48,304 bases of DNA, taken from positions 1-48,304 of the forward strand of contig NZ_JACICY010000016.1 of assembly GCF_014196055.1 (NCBI RefSeq), in the 5' to 3' direction. The notes beneath the pieces are model-generated. The model made no database searches, was not told where the DNA came from, and was given only the letters and a program-made list of their open reading frames with translations. The position numbers and the translations under genes are program-made. Shown here piece by piece: positions 1-8,591 of this stretch (its first letter is position 1; each line of letters starts with the position of its first letter). Source of the DNA: Novosphingobium hassiacum (GTDB lineage Bacteria > Pseudomonadota > Alphaproteobacteria > Sphingomonadales > Sphingomonadaceae).

Positions 1-122
1 CGCAGCCAAAATAATGCGCAGCAACATCGCCACGCCTTACGGAAATTGCGCGCCTACGCCGCGTTCCTTCGCATTATCGCCACCTCGCGATAAGCAATCT
101 TATGCGCAGCTGCGCATAAGAT
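1..122. mobile_element. End of an unidentified mobile element inserted in the strawberry-notch gene
   Basis: Homology of the neighbouring minus-strand gene stops at about 122, exactly where a 26-bp perfect palindrome (97-122, core CTTATGCGCAG/CTGCGCATAAG) begins. Just inside it is a second inverted repeat, TTATCGC (74-80) and GCGATAA (87-93), separated by 6 bp, the layout of a tyrosine-recombinase core site. A further half copy, TAATGCGCAGC, lies at 12-22. I infer that this is the end of a transposon or recombinase-mobilised element whose body lies left of the window. The family is not identified, and no target duplication can be tested because the other end is outside. Confidence 0.5.
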
Positions 123-2357
123 GGCAAAGGCCCCGGCATAGGCATCGTAGATGCGTATCTGTTCAGAGGTCAGTTGGTGTTCGAGCAATTCATATTCGAC
201 GCCTTCGTAGGAGAGCGAACGGGCGGCATAGAGGCCCAGGGCCTTGAGGTCGCGCGCCAGCACCTCCATCGCTGCGACCCCGCCCGCTTCGATGGCCGCG
301 ACAAAATCGGTGCGTTTGTCGAACGGGAAGTCCGCGCCGCCCCACAACCCGAGCCGCTGGGCATAGGCAAGGTTCTCGACGGTGGTTGCCCCGGTCGCGG
401 AGACGTAGAGGATCCGGGCATCGGGCAGCGCATGTTGCAGGCGAAGCCCGGCACGCCCCTGCTGAGAGGGAGCGCAATCGCCCCGGTCTGATTTGCCGCC
501 ACCGGCATTCTGCATGGCATGGCTCTCGTCGAAGACAATGACCCCGTCAAAATCGGTCCCCAGCCAATCGACGATCTGTTGCACCCTTGAAACCCGGTTC
601 TCGCGCGCGTCGGAGCGTAGGGTGGCATAGGTCGTAAAAAGGATGCCCTGCTCGAGCCGGATCGGTGTGCCCTGGCGGAAGCGGGCGAGCGGAGTAACGA
701 GTAGAGGCTCCTGGCCCAAGGCCTTCCAGTCGCGCTGGGCATCTTCCAGCAGCTTATCGGACTTGGATATCCAGACCGCCCGCCTGCGGCCCTTCAGCCA
801 GTTGTCGAGCAAAATGCCCGCAACCTGCCGACCCTTGCCCGCGCCTGTGCCGTCGCCAAGGAACCAGCCCTTGCGGAACCGGACGGCAGTATTGCAATCG
901 TCGGGCGCAGCTTCGACCTTATCCCACGACGCATCGACAGACCAGCTGCCAGCGAGATGGTCGGCATGGGCCTCCCCCGCATAGATCACCGATTCCAGCT
1001 GGGCATCGGACAGCAATCCCTGTTCGACGAGGCCATCAGGCAAATGCGGGCGGTAGCTCGGCTTGGGCGGCGCAACCGAGGACATTGCCGCCGACTGCAC
1101 GAGGCGGGTCGGATGCGGCTGGGCACCGGCAACGCGGATCGATTGCAGCGTATAGGGCTCATAGAGCGTGTCGGAGAGCTGGCCGTCGCTGGGCGACTGC
1201 CAGTCGATCACCTCGTAATCAAGCGGCACCCCTGACGGCTCATGCGCTGGAGCTGGAACCAATCGCGGCTTTGCAACTACCGTTCTGACAGCAGTGGATT
1301 TGCGGCTGGCAACCAGCGGTTGGATTGCCGGTGCCGTGATGGATTGACGCGGCGGCAAGTTGGCGATCAGCCAGCGCAGCAAGGTCACGAGATCGGGAGC
1401 CGTGCCCGCCGATACAGGAAACTGCTTGGGATCGTCCGCAGGAACCTTGTCGATCACCGTCAACCGGGTCTCGACCGCAGTGCCGTGTGGTGCAAACACG
1501 CTGCCAGCGATCGTCGCGGTGAACACGACGCGCGACCTTTCCTGCAGCCGGATGAAACCATCGCGCCACGCCTTTTGATCGGGCGCGCAGTTCGCGCCGG
1601 TGATCGCAACAAGCCGCCCGCCAACGCCAAGCCGCGCGACCGCCGATGACAGATGCCGGAAGGCTGCGTCGGTAACGCGGGTCTCGACATGAAGCGCGGC
1701 CGAGAACGGCGGGTTCATGACGATGCAACTTGGCACCAGGTCCGCATCGAGCCGGTCATGGATCTGCGCGGCATCATGCATCGACACGCGCGATTCTTCG
1801 AACAGGCTGCCAAGCAGCGCTGCGCGTACTTCAGCGACTTCGTTCAAGGCCAGCCTGCATCCGGCCAATTCGGCCTGCACCGCTAGCAGCCCCGTGCCTG
1901 CCGATGGCTCGAGCACAAGCTCGCCCGGGTGGAAGTCTGCCGCAAACCCGACCACCCATGCGAGGCCCAGCGGGGTTGAGAATTGCTGGTACGCCGCCAT
2001 TTCCTCGCTGCGGCGGGTCTGGGTCGGGGCGAGCCGGGCAATCCGTTCGACAAGCTTCAGCCGTTCGAACGCATCTGCGGTCCTGGCATGAATCGCCGGA
2101 CCGTATCGACGCATGAACAGCAGCTGGGCTACCTCGACCGCTTCGTAGGCGGTCTTCCAGTCCCAGCCACCGCTCGCATCACTTGCGCCAAAGGCGGATT
2201 GCATTGCAGTGCGAAGGGCAGGCGCATCGATCCGGTGCCCGGCGGCAAGATGGCCGAGCAGGTCATGGGCTGCGGCAATGATCGAGGCAGCAGTCTGCTG
2301 CGGACAAGCGGCGGCAAGCGGGCGCGGGGAAGCACCCGCCAAAGGCGAGTTGGTCAT
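54..2357 (-). pseudogene. Strawberry-notch-type helicase/DNA methylase, truncated by an insertion
   Basis: The 767-residue frame starts at an ATG preceded by AAGGAA. It carries an N-terminal adenine-methylase-like domain: a SAM motif EPSAGTGLL near residue 148 and the catalytic-type NPPF near 215. After it come the first helicase domain with Walker A GDGTGAGKGR (about 500) and DESH (about 610). Such plasmid and ICE proteins, known as strawberry-notch NTP hydrolase family, are usually about 1,400 residues or more, so the C-terminal helicase half is missing. Similarity ends at AYAGAFAI; the last 20 or so residues are read from the inserted element and end at a chance TAG. It is the last gene of a minus-strand plasmid-type module. 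The methylase domain could still fold, but the full protein cannot be made from here. The function of this family on plasmids is not established. Confidence 0.8.
97..122. repeat. 26-bp perfect palindrome at the element end
   Basis: The stretch reads the same on both strands over all 26 bases (ATCTTATGCGCAG followed by its reverse complement). It sits on the boundary where the helicase gene loses similarity. It could be a recombinase binding site or a terminal repeat. A transcription terminator is less likely, because there is no spacer loop or T run. Confidence 0.7.
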
Positions 2358-2404
2358 GGGACTGTTCCTTTGATTTTGAAGGATTGAGTGGTCGGGCCCA
2401 GCGA

Positions 2405-2620
2405 TCAGGCGGGAGGGATATAGGCTTCGTAAGGGTTGCCCGAAGCGAGATGGCCAAACGGCGTCATCACGAAGTCATCAGCGTCGCGGCCGACAGCGCA
2501 CAGGACATAACGGATCTCGCCGCTGGCAACTTCGGTGCATTCCATCAGCGCGAGATCGCCAGCTCTGGCCGCCTTCATCAGCGTTTCAAAATTGGCGCGG
2601 GCATAGTCGGGAATAGCCAT
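2405..2620 (-). CDS. DUF6117 family small protein
   Basis: A 71-residue protein starting MAIPDYARANFETLM, with the characteristic stretches ALMECTEVASGE and FVMTPFGHLASGNPYEAY. I recognise it as the DUF6117 family, small soluble proteins that accompany ParB and strawberry-notch genes on sphingomonad plasmids; the biochemical role is unknown. The ATG has a good ribosome binding site (AAGGAG, about 9 bases upstream). It lies between the ParB gene (65 bp upstream) and the helicase gene (47 bp downstream), all on the minus strand. A strong hairpin at 2651-2678 separates it from parB and may alter its expression relative to parB. No signal peptide or membrane segment is visible. Confidence 0.75.
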   Translation of the reverse strand: MAIPDYARANFETLMKAARAGDLALMECTEVASGEIRYVLCAVGRDADDFVMTPFGHLASGNPYEAYIPPA

Positions 2621-2650
2621 GGGCTGGCTCCTTCACATGTCGGGAATGGG

Positions 2651-2678
2651 GCGCGGGACGATTTGAGCCGTCCCGCGC
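2651..2678 (-). terminator. Perfect 10-bp stem hairpin between parB and the DUF6117 gene
   Basis: GCGCGGGACG (2651-2660) pairs with CGTCCCGCGC (2669-2678) around an 8-base loop. It starts just past the parB stop codon and ends 30 bases before the DUF6117 start. No T run follows on the minus strand, so it may be an RNA-stabilising or Rho-assisted element rather than a classical intrinsic terminator. Confidence 0.5.
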
Positions 2679-2685
2679 GAGAGCG

Positions 2686-4791
2686 TCATTCGGCAGCGAT
2701 CGCGTGGAGGTAGTCAGCCTCAGGTTGTTCGGCATCGCCATCTTCGGAACTGCCATCGCCAGCGAGGAAATCGGGAAGCTCGCCCAAGTCCTCTTCTACC
2801 GGTTCTACAACCGGCAGCCGCAGCGGTTCGGGCAGCCAACCGGTGCCTTCGAGCAGCCGTTCGGCCTCGCGGGCCATGTCGCCCTTCTTCAGGTGCTCGA
2901 TCAGCACGGCGGTGGCATCCCCCTTGGCTTCGCGCACGGCCTCGATGATCCGGGGCTTGGTCACGCGGCCAAGGTAATTGTCCACCGTCGGCGTCCAGCC
3001 CGCTTCGGCCATATCGAGCCCGACTACATTCGCCAGTGCATCAGCGGCGGCAATCCGCTGGGCGATGCCATGGGCGGAAATTCGGCCATCATAGCCCTTT
3101 GCTGGTTCGACCAGCGCATTGACCCCTTGGCTGACACAATGAGCCAGCAGTGCCATTTGCTCTTCGTGCGTCAGTGCGACCAGCGCATCCCACAGCGCAG
3201 CCGACTCGTCGGGCAGCCGCTCAGACCACTGATCGTGCCGTTGCTGTATCGACACGCTCCAGACGCTTTCGCGCAAGGCGGGGGCGACATTGCCGAGCCA
3301 GGCCTGAGTAACCCCGATCTGGACGCAGCCCTGATCCCCATGAGTGCGGAACACCGACAGGCACAGTGCATGCAGCAGCGCGATGAAGGCTGATTGCGGG
3401 TCGCCCGCGAGCGCGTCGCGCAGCGCGACGGTCCGTACCGCGGTCAGCTCGGAGACGAGCCGGTCGGGGAGCGGACGGATGACATCGTCCTCATCTTCTG
3501 CCGGTTGCTCATGCTGAACCTGACCGCCAACGGTAACGGACGGACCGGATGTGGGACTGGCCACGCCTGCATCGACCTGCCCATCGTCGCCCTGGCCAAC
3601 GGGCTCGTCCTCCGGACGCACATAGCCGCGGTCGATCCGCAACCGTCCATCGTGGGCAAGCGAGACGAACACACCAGCGCGCGCTTGTTCGTGCCTATCA
3701 TAGACCAGCGGGCGGCAGTTCAGCTCCGTGAGTTCGGCATCGATCTCGGTCAGCCGAGCATCGACATCGGCGGGCAGGTCACAGCCATCGCGATATTCCT
3801 CGCCGATGCGATCACACTCGTCGACTAGGGAGTCGCGCCGCGCCTGTTCCTCATCGGTCAGCGGAACGGTCGTGCCAGTGATCCGGCGTGTGCCGCGTTC
3901 ACAGCCGAAGGGCAGGTCGACGGCAGCCTCGACCCATTTCCAGCCTTCGGCGCCGATCTCCTGTGCCACTTCGGACAGTTTCTCGCTCACGAGCAGTTCG
4001 ACCAGTGCCGGATCCTGCAACCAGCCATCCTCGTCAGTCGAGAACAAGTCGCGCATCACGTAACCGCCAGCCTCGGTATAAGCGTCGAGCCCGATGAACC
4101 GGACACGCCGGTCGTTTGCGGCAATCGCATCCTCGGTCAGCAGGCGGCGGATGTGGTAAGCGGAAACGTGTTGGCCCTGGCCCACCTGCTCCCAGACTTG
4201 TTCCTGACGCGCATGGTTGTCGGTGACCGAGAAGGCCATGAGTTGCTCGAGCGACATGCCATCCTCGCCATAGACCTCGAGCAGGGTGGGTGAGACCGCG
4301 GCAAGCCGCAGCCGCTGCCGGACGGTTTGCCCTGAGACGAAGAAGCGCGCTGCGATGTCTTCCTCCGACAGACCCGCCTCGATCAGCGCGCTGAAGGCGC
4401 GGAACTGGTCGAGCGGGTGAAGGGCGACGCGCATGACGTTCTCGGCAAGCGAATCCTCCTCGGCGATGCCTGCCTCGCGCACCACACAAGGCACCGGCTG
4501 ATCCTTCGCCATCCGCTTCGACTTCACCAGCAGTTCCAGCGCGCGGAAGCGGCGACCTCCGGCGGGCACCTCGAACAAGCCGGTCGCGTTGCCGTCGACA
4601 TCCACCATCGCGCGGACGTTGAGGCTCTGGAGCAGGGTGCGGCGATAGATGTCGTCAGCCAGATCCTCGATCGAAAGGCCCGCCTTTACGCGCCGGACAT
4701 TCTTCTGGCTCAGCAAAAGCTGGGAAAAGGGGATGTCGCGCGAGGAACTGAGCACGAGCTTGGGCAGCGACTTGGTTTGGGACTTGGTCAT
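2686..4791 (-). CDS. ParB/RepB/Spo0J family partition-like protein, 701 residues
   Basis: The N-terminal ParB domain spans roughly residues 20-120. It contains the AGGRRFRAL box (equivalent to the GERRxRA CTP-binding motif, with Gly for Glu) and SLAENVMR (the ENxxR motif). A helix-turn-helix segment follows, DIAARFFVSGQTVRQRLRL (about 150-170). Chromosomal ParB is near 300 residues; this one has a long acidic C-terminal extension typical of plasmid and ICE ParB-like proteins. No ParA gene is adjacent, so it may be a DNA-binding or nuclease-like regulator rather than a partition protein. The ATG follows GGAGA and a folded leader shared with the DUF932 gene upstream. Family assignment is firm; the role is inferred. 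Confidence 0.85.
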   Translation of the reverse strand: MTKSQTKSLPKLVLSSSRDIPFSQLLLSQKNVRRVKAGLSIEDLADDIYRRTLLQSLNVRAMVDVDGNATGLFEVPAGGRRFRALELLVKSKRMAKDQPVPCVVREAGIAEEDSLAENVMRVALHPLDQFRAFSALIEAGLSEEDIAARFFVSGQTVRQRLRLAAVSPTLLEVYGEDGMSLEQLMAFSVTDNHARQEQVWEQVGQGQHVSAYHIRRLLTEDAIAANDRRVRFIGLDAYTEAGGYVMRDLFSTDEDGWLQDPALVELLVSEKLSEVAQEIGAEGWKWVEAAVDLPFGCERGTRRITGTTVPLTDEEQARRDSLVDECDRIGEEYRDGCDLPADVDARLTEIDAELTELNCRPLVYDRHEQARAGVFVSLAHDGRLRIDRGYVRPEDEPVGQGDDGQVDAGVASPTSGPSVTVGGQVQHEQPAEDEDDVIRPLPDRLVSELTAVRTVALRDALAGDPQSAFIALLHALCLSVFRTHGDQGCVQIGVTQAWLGNVAPALRESVWSVSIQQRHDQWSERLPDESAALWDALVALTHEEQMALLAHCVSQGVNALVEPAKGYDGRISAHGIAQRIAAADALANVVGLDMAEAGWTPTVDNYLGRVTKPRIIEAVREAKGDATAVLIEHLKKGDMAREAERLLEGTGWLPEPLRLPVVEPVEEDLGELPDFLAGDGSSEDGDAEQPEADYLHAIAAE

Positions 4792-4796
4792 GGGTT

Positions 4797-4875
4797 TTCT
4801 CCATGACGGGCCGCCGGGAGCCTCTCTCTCGGCTTCGACCCGTCACGAAGCGAAGCGCCGCCCTCTCACTTTAGG
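4797..4875 (-). promoter_or_regulatory. Structured 5' leader of parB (copy A)
   Basis: On the minus strand TGACGGG and CCCGTCA (arms at 4839-4845 and 4804-4810) form a stem that ends directly against the ribosome binding site GGAGA of parB. Inside is a purine tract and a second pairing between GCCGAG and CTCCCGGC. The same layout, with most of the sequence, occurs before the DUF932 gene. It is probably an RNA element or a duplicated promoter/leader. Confidence 0.55.
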
Positions 4876-4921
4876 AGAAGGCAGCGCCGCGCTGGAGCAA
4901 ATGTCCGGGACCGAGCGGGAC

Positions 4922-6127
4922 TCAGTGGACCCGGTCGAGCAGCCTTTTCGCCTTGCCCTCCATATCGAGGCGGGCATCCTGGTGCGCCTTGTCGCGCGCC
5001 AGCGCGGTGATGCCTTGCACGAAGTCGAAGATCGATTCAGGGGGACGGCCTTCTTCGGCAAGCACCGTTTCGATGATCCTGCCGGTTTCGGCCTTTGAAA
5101 AGCCGCGGCTCCGCAGAAACTCACTGCGATCTTCATCGGTGCGGGCAACGATTCGCTCACGCGCCGCCTTGATGCCGTTGATGAAAGGCTGGGGCGAGGA
5201 GTTCGCGAAACCCTCCAGAGCCGGTGCGGCTTCATGGGCAAAGCGGTTCGCCGCATACTTGCTGTGGCGAATGCTGATCTCCTCGAAGTCCTCCACGCCC
5301 CACAGGTTCCGGTTCTGGCAGACGGCGCGCAGGTAGAAGCTCGCCATGCCCAGCGTCTTGGCCCCGACCTCGGAGTTCCAGCAGTAGAATCCGCGAAAGT
5401 AGAGATCTGGCGACCCGTCGGGCAATCGGCCTGCTTCGATCGGGTTAAGATCGTCGACCAGGAAGAGGAACACGTCCCGATCCGAGGCATAGAGCGTGGT
5501 CGTGTCGCGGGTGATATCGACGCGCGGATTGTAGACGCCGGTCGACCAGTCGAGCACGCCGGGCACCTTCCAGCGTGTGTCGCCCGTTCCATTGCCGGCG
5601 ATCTTCTGTACCGCCTCGACGAGTTCGTGATCGTAGATCCGGCCATAGTCGGGGCCGGTCACGGCGCGCAGTTCCAGGCGGCCCCCGGAATTGCCATCTT
5701 CGGTCTCGAGCGTCTTGATCTGCTCGGCACGATGCGAAGTCAGCCCATACTGCAGATTGATCGCCGCCAAGGGCGCCGGAAGTTGCCGCAGATAGGCCGC
5801 AGGCGCACCAACCTGGCTCGCCAACTGGCCGAAGCTCCAGTGGGTCGGCGTAACCGGCGCATCGGCGCCGGGCAGGATCAGCGCCAAGCGCTCGGGATCG
5901 TTGCGGTTCGCCTCGACGTGGATCAGCGCGCTCTCGACAACGCGTGTCCGGCTGCGTTCCGACCGACCGCGCACCGAACGCGCCAGATCACCCAGCGAGA
6001 GAAACCGCTCGTCGTCGGGGCGCGAGAACCACTCGGATGACACCCGACCAATCCTCTGCCCGCGGGAAACATCGACTTTGTATCCGCCGCCGACGTCGCG
6101 GCGCGCATCCAGAACCTGCATATTCAT
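4922..6127 (-). CDS. DUF932 domain-containing protein
   Basis: A 401-residue soluble protein. From about residue 80 to the end it matches what I know of the DUF932 family, common on plasmids, ICEs and phages next to ParB and strawberry-notch genes. Recognisable stretches are THWSFGQLASQVGAPAAYLRQL, AVTGPDYGRIYDHELVEAV and RGFYCWNSEVGAKTLGMASFYLR. The function is not established. The ATG at 6127 has GGAG eight bases upstream; a second ATG two codons on is possible. It lies upstream of parB with a 130-bp gap holding the parB leader, so the two genes may be expressed separately under related leaders. No signal peptide or membrane segment is present. Confidence 0.85.
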   Translation of the reverse strand: MNMQVLDARRDVGGGYKVDVSRGQRIGRVSSEWFSRPDDERFLSLGDLARSVRGRSERSRTRVVESALIHVEANRNDPERLALILPGADAPVTPTHWSFGQLASQVGAPAAYLRQLPAPLAAINLQYGLTSHRAEQIKTLETEDGNSGGRLELRAVTGPDYGRIYDHELVEAVQKIAGNGTGDTRWKVPGVLDWSTGVYNPRVDITRDTTTLYASDRDVFLFLVDDLNPIEAGRLPDGSPDLYFRGFYCWNSEVGAKTLGMASFYLRAVCQNRNLWGVEDFEEISIRHSKYAANRFAHEAAPALEGFANSSPQPFINGIKAARERIVARTDEDRSEFLRSRGFSKAETGRIIETVLAEEGRPPESIFDFVQGITALARDKAHQDARLDMEGKAKRLLDRVH

Positions 6128-6131
6128 GGGA

Positions 6132-6212
6132 AGATCTCCATGACGGGCGGCCGGGAGCCTCTCTCTCGACCCTCATCCCGTCACGGAGAAACCCGCCATC
6201 CTCTCACTCTCA
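6132..6212 (-). promoter_or_regulatory. Structured 5' leader of the DUF932 gene (copy B)
   Basis: This is the second copy of the leader seen before parB. TGACGGG/CCCGTCA arms (6177-6183 and 6141-6147) enclose the same GAGAGAGAGGCTCCCGG-like tract, and the 3' arm abuts GGAGA, the DUF932 ribosome binding site. The loop between the outer arms differs by one base in length (29 against 28) and at several positions, while both arms are unchanged, which favours selection on the pairing. Confidence 0.55.
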
Positions 6213-6480
6213 TCTGCTCAGGCGGCAAGTTGCTCGAGCGACCAGCGAGATTGCCAAAACAAAAGACAGCTCGCTGACACTAGGCGGTGTCGCCGACCTA
6301 CTCCTGCTGGGGAAAAGCGGGATTTGTCGGCTTGTCTCGCCTGCGCGTGGATCCACGGCCGCCGGTTCAGAGTGCGTGCGGGGCCGTTTTAGTGAAATGC
6401 CACGCCCTCAGGGACAGAAATAATTTTCCAAATTGATTTCAACTACTTATCTGAAATTAAAATAATCGAGTGGGTGGGTA
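6213..6480. other. Intergenic region between the toxin-antitoxin pair and the DUF932 gene
   Basis: About 270 bp without a credible gene. The half next to the antitoxin is AT-rich (around 6420-6470) and probably holds the promoter for the DUF932/parB genes. I see no repeat or RNA gene beyond the leader described separately. Confidence 0.4.
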
Positions 6481-6804
6481 TCATGCCGCCTCTACCGCAT
6501 GGGCTTCGAAAGCCACCCCAAGGCGTTTGCGCACTGCGCCGAAAATCGCAGCAAGGTTGTCCATGCTGGGATTGCCCTTTTCCGAAAGCATGCGGTGCAA
6601 GCTCTTGCTCGGCCGGTTTGTTTCAGCGGCGAGACCCTCGAACCCGACCGAGGCATTGACCAGATCGCGGAGGATCAGGCGGGCGACGTGAGGTTCGCCA
6701 TTTAGGAAAGCCGTCGCGGCTTCGTCGAGCATGGCCTTGGCAAAGGCAGGCTCACGCGTGGCGCGTTCCTTCACCGTTTCCTTGAAATCACGTGTCAACG
6801 CCAC
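6481..6804 (-). CDS. HTH-type antitoxin of a type II toxin-antitoxin pair
   Basis: A 107-residue protein with a C-terminal helix-turn-helix (about 55-95: GFEGLAAETNRPSKSLHRML followed by EKGNPSMDNLAAIF). This matches addiction-module antidote proteins that bind the toxin and repress their own operon. The N-terminal part would contact the toxin. The gene starts 5 bp after the toxin stop codon, the toxin-first order of HigBA-like systems. It would neutralise the adjacent RelE/ParE-superfamily toxin and help keep the island in the population. No other role is suggested by the sequence. Confidence 0.8.
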   Translation of the reverse strand: MALTRDFKETVKERATREPAFAKAMLDEAATAFLNGEPHVARLILRDLVNASVGFEGLAAETNRPSKSLHRMLSEKGNPSMDNLAAIFGAVRKRLGVAFEAHAVEAA

Positions 6805-6809
6805 CTTGC

Positions 6810-7148
6810 CTAGCTCCTTGCCTTCTTCGCCTTGACCTTGCGGCCCTTGTACTCGTCGAGCAAAGCCCCCGCCTGCTTGATATCTGACTGCTGCCTCTTC
6901 TTAGTCCCACCTACGAAGAGGATCACCAGTTGATCCCCGTCCTGCGTCACATAGAGCCGATATCCCGGCCCCCAGTCGATCCGATACTCGCCAAGCCCGC
7001 CGCCAATCCATTTGACGTTCGACAGGTTACCGAGTTCCATGCGGACGATGGCAGTTGCCACCTTTGCCGCAGCCTGAACATCGAGATGATCGAACCAGCC
7101 CCGGAACGGGCAGGAGCCGTCCTCGCGAACATACTCCTCGACAATCAT
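6810..7148 (-). CDS. RelE/HigB-type toxin (addiction module killer family)
   Basis: A 112-residue basic protein. The family hallmarks are visible: GLGEYRIDWGPGYRLYVTQDGDQLVILFVGGTKK, including the conserved Arg/Tyr region and a Lys-rich tail. This is the RelE/ParE superfamily member annotated as addiction module killer protein; by analogy it would cut ribosome-bound mRNA, but the target is not shown here. Its ATG overlaps the integrase stop codon (7145-7148), so translation is probably coupled to the integrase, and the antitoxin gene follows after 5 bp. Confidence 0.8.
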   Translation of the reverse strand: MIVEEYVREDGSCPFRGWFDHLDVQAAAKVATAIVRMELGNLSNVKWIGGGLGEYRIDWGPGYRLYVTQDGDQLVILFVGGTKKRQQSDIKQAGALLDEYKGRKVKAKKARS

Positions 7149-8437
7149 ACCGCACCGCCATTGGTAACATATTCGTTACCGACATTCAATCCCCCAGGAG
7201 TCGATGTCACCCCTCGTTCGAGCAGTTCCGCCAACCGCGTATCCCAAGCTTCCAAGGCAGCCCGCTTTTGGGGTTCATACTTGTAGCGGTTGTAAACACC
7301 GGCAATGCCCGCTCGCGTTCCGCTGATATGATTGAGAACGGCCTCGGTGACTTCGATCGGAATGCCAAGCGCCTGCAGGTTGGTCGCCCCGGTTCGGCGA
7401 AGGTCATGCAGGCGCCAGTCGTCGATCTTGATGCTTTCGGGATCGCCGCCTTTGTCCTTGTGGCGGCGCTTCATCACCTTCAACATCCTTTCGTCGAGAA
7501 TGCGCTTCGCTCTCGAATAGCCCGAAACAGCCGTGGCGCCGGTCGTGCTGAACACAAAACCGCGCGCCTTGGGGTAAAGTGCCTCGAGTTCTGCCACCGC
7601 CATATCGGTAAGGGGGACGATATGCGCTTCGTCATTTTTCGCGCGCGCGGCGGGCAGCGTCCAGGTTCTGCCTTCGAGGTCGATCTCCGACCAGTCCATT
7701 TCAGCCACCTCCCCTCGCCGCTGCATCGTCAGGAGGAGAAGCCGGACAAATGGTCCCCATGGCCAGCACGCCTGCCCGGTGGCTTGCCAAAGACAGATCA
7801 ATTCCTCCTGCCCCAGCACACGTCGGCGCGACGGACAGGCTTTGGGGGCCTTCATCCCTGCAAGCGGAGATATCTCGATATCTTCCCGGTCGACAGCCCA
7901 ATTGAACAACTTGCGCAGCAGCGAGTGGATAACCTTGCGGCTGCCGGGACGATCGGCATAATCGTCCATCAGCTTGACCATGTCAGCGCGTTTGAGCGCC
8001 GTCAGCGGCTTCCTACCCCATCGCGGTTTTAGAACATTTTCAAGAATACGCTGCTGCTCGGGCCATGTGTCAGGCCAATTGGATTGCAGGTAGAGGTCAA
8101 CGAATTGGTCGCAATAGGCAGAGAAGTTGAGCACTTTCTCCCGGCGTCGCGCGGCGCGGGCTTGCTCAACCGGATCCACTCCCTGCCGCACGAGCATGAG
8201 CAGGCGCTCGGCTTCCTTGCGCGCCGTCTGCGTCGTCCATGGGCTACCGTGAATGCCGATGGTCGTACGCCGCGCGGGGCCGCCGTTGGTCCGGTATTGC
8301 AAAACATAGGATTTGATGCCCTTAGGGGTGACCCTGAGCCCGAACCCTTTAAGGCTGCTATCCCAGGTATAGACATCGCGGTCAGAGCGTGGTTTTGCTG
8401 CCTCAATGGTACGAATTGTGATCGACTGGTTTGCCAT
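7145..8437 (-). CDS. Tyrosine-type site-specific integrase of the island
   Basis: With the ATG at 8437 the protein has 430 residues; a longer reading from 8509 adds 24 atypical residues. Residues 1-90 are the arm-binding DUF4102-like domain (TIRTIEAAKP, GFGLRVTPKGIKSYVLQYR). A SAM-like core-binding domain follows (about 100-195), then the catalytic domain with Arg 240/241 (TMQRRGEV), Lys 267, HDLRR at 344-348, His 370 and the probable nucleophile Tyr 385 (VYNRYKYEP). P4-type integrases of this kind integrate islands at tRNA 3' ends, and a tRNA-Thr 3' fragment lies about 155 bp upstream of the start. The gene overlaps the toxin start by 4 bp, giving an integrase-toxin-antitoxin unit. Confidence 0.9.
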   Translation of the reverse strand: MANQSITIRTIEAAKPRSDRDVYTWDSSLKGFGLRVTPKGIKSYVLQYRTNGGPARRTTIGIHGSPWTTQTARKEAERLLMLVRQGVDPVEQARAARRREKVLNFSAYCDQFVDLYLQSNWPDTWPEQQRILENVLKPRWGRKPLTALKRADMVKLMDDYADRPGSRKVIHSLLRKLFNWAVDREDIEISPLAGMKAPKACPSRRRVLGQEELICLWQATGQACWPWGPFVRLLLLTMQRRGEVAEMDWSEIDLEGRTWTLPAARAKNDEAHIVPLTDMAVAELEALYPKARGFVFSTTGATAVSGYSRAKRILDERMLKVMKRRHKDKGGDPESIKIDDWRLHDLRRTGATNLQALGIPIEVTEAVLNHISGTRAGIAGVYNRYKYEPQKRAALEAWDTRLAELLERGVTSTPGGLNVGNEYVTNGGAV

Positions 8438-8591
8438 GTTTCCAAGGTTCCACGTAATCGCCACGTAATCATTTGCGGGAAAACCGTGGCGTAGCGAAAG
8501 GTAATCCACGGAGGATTTATTCCAACCGTTTCAAGACCTTGGTCGTAGTTTTGGCTACACTGGCGCAGCATTGGAAAGGCTGCAAACGGCA

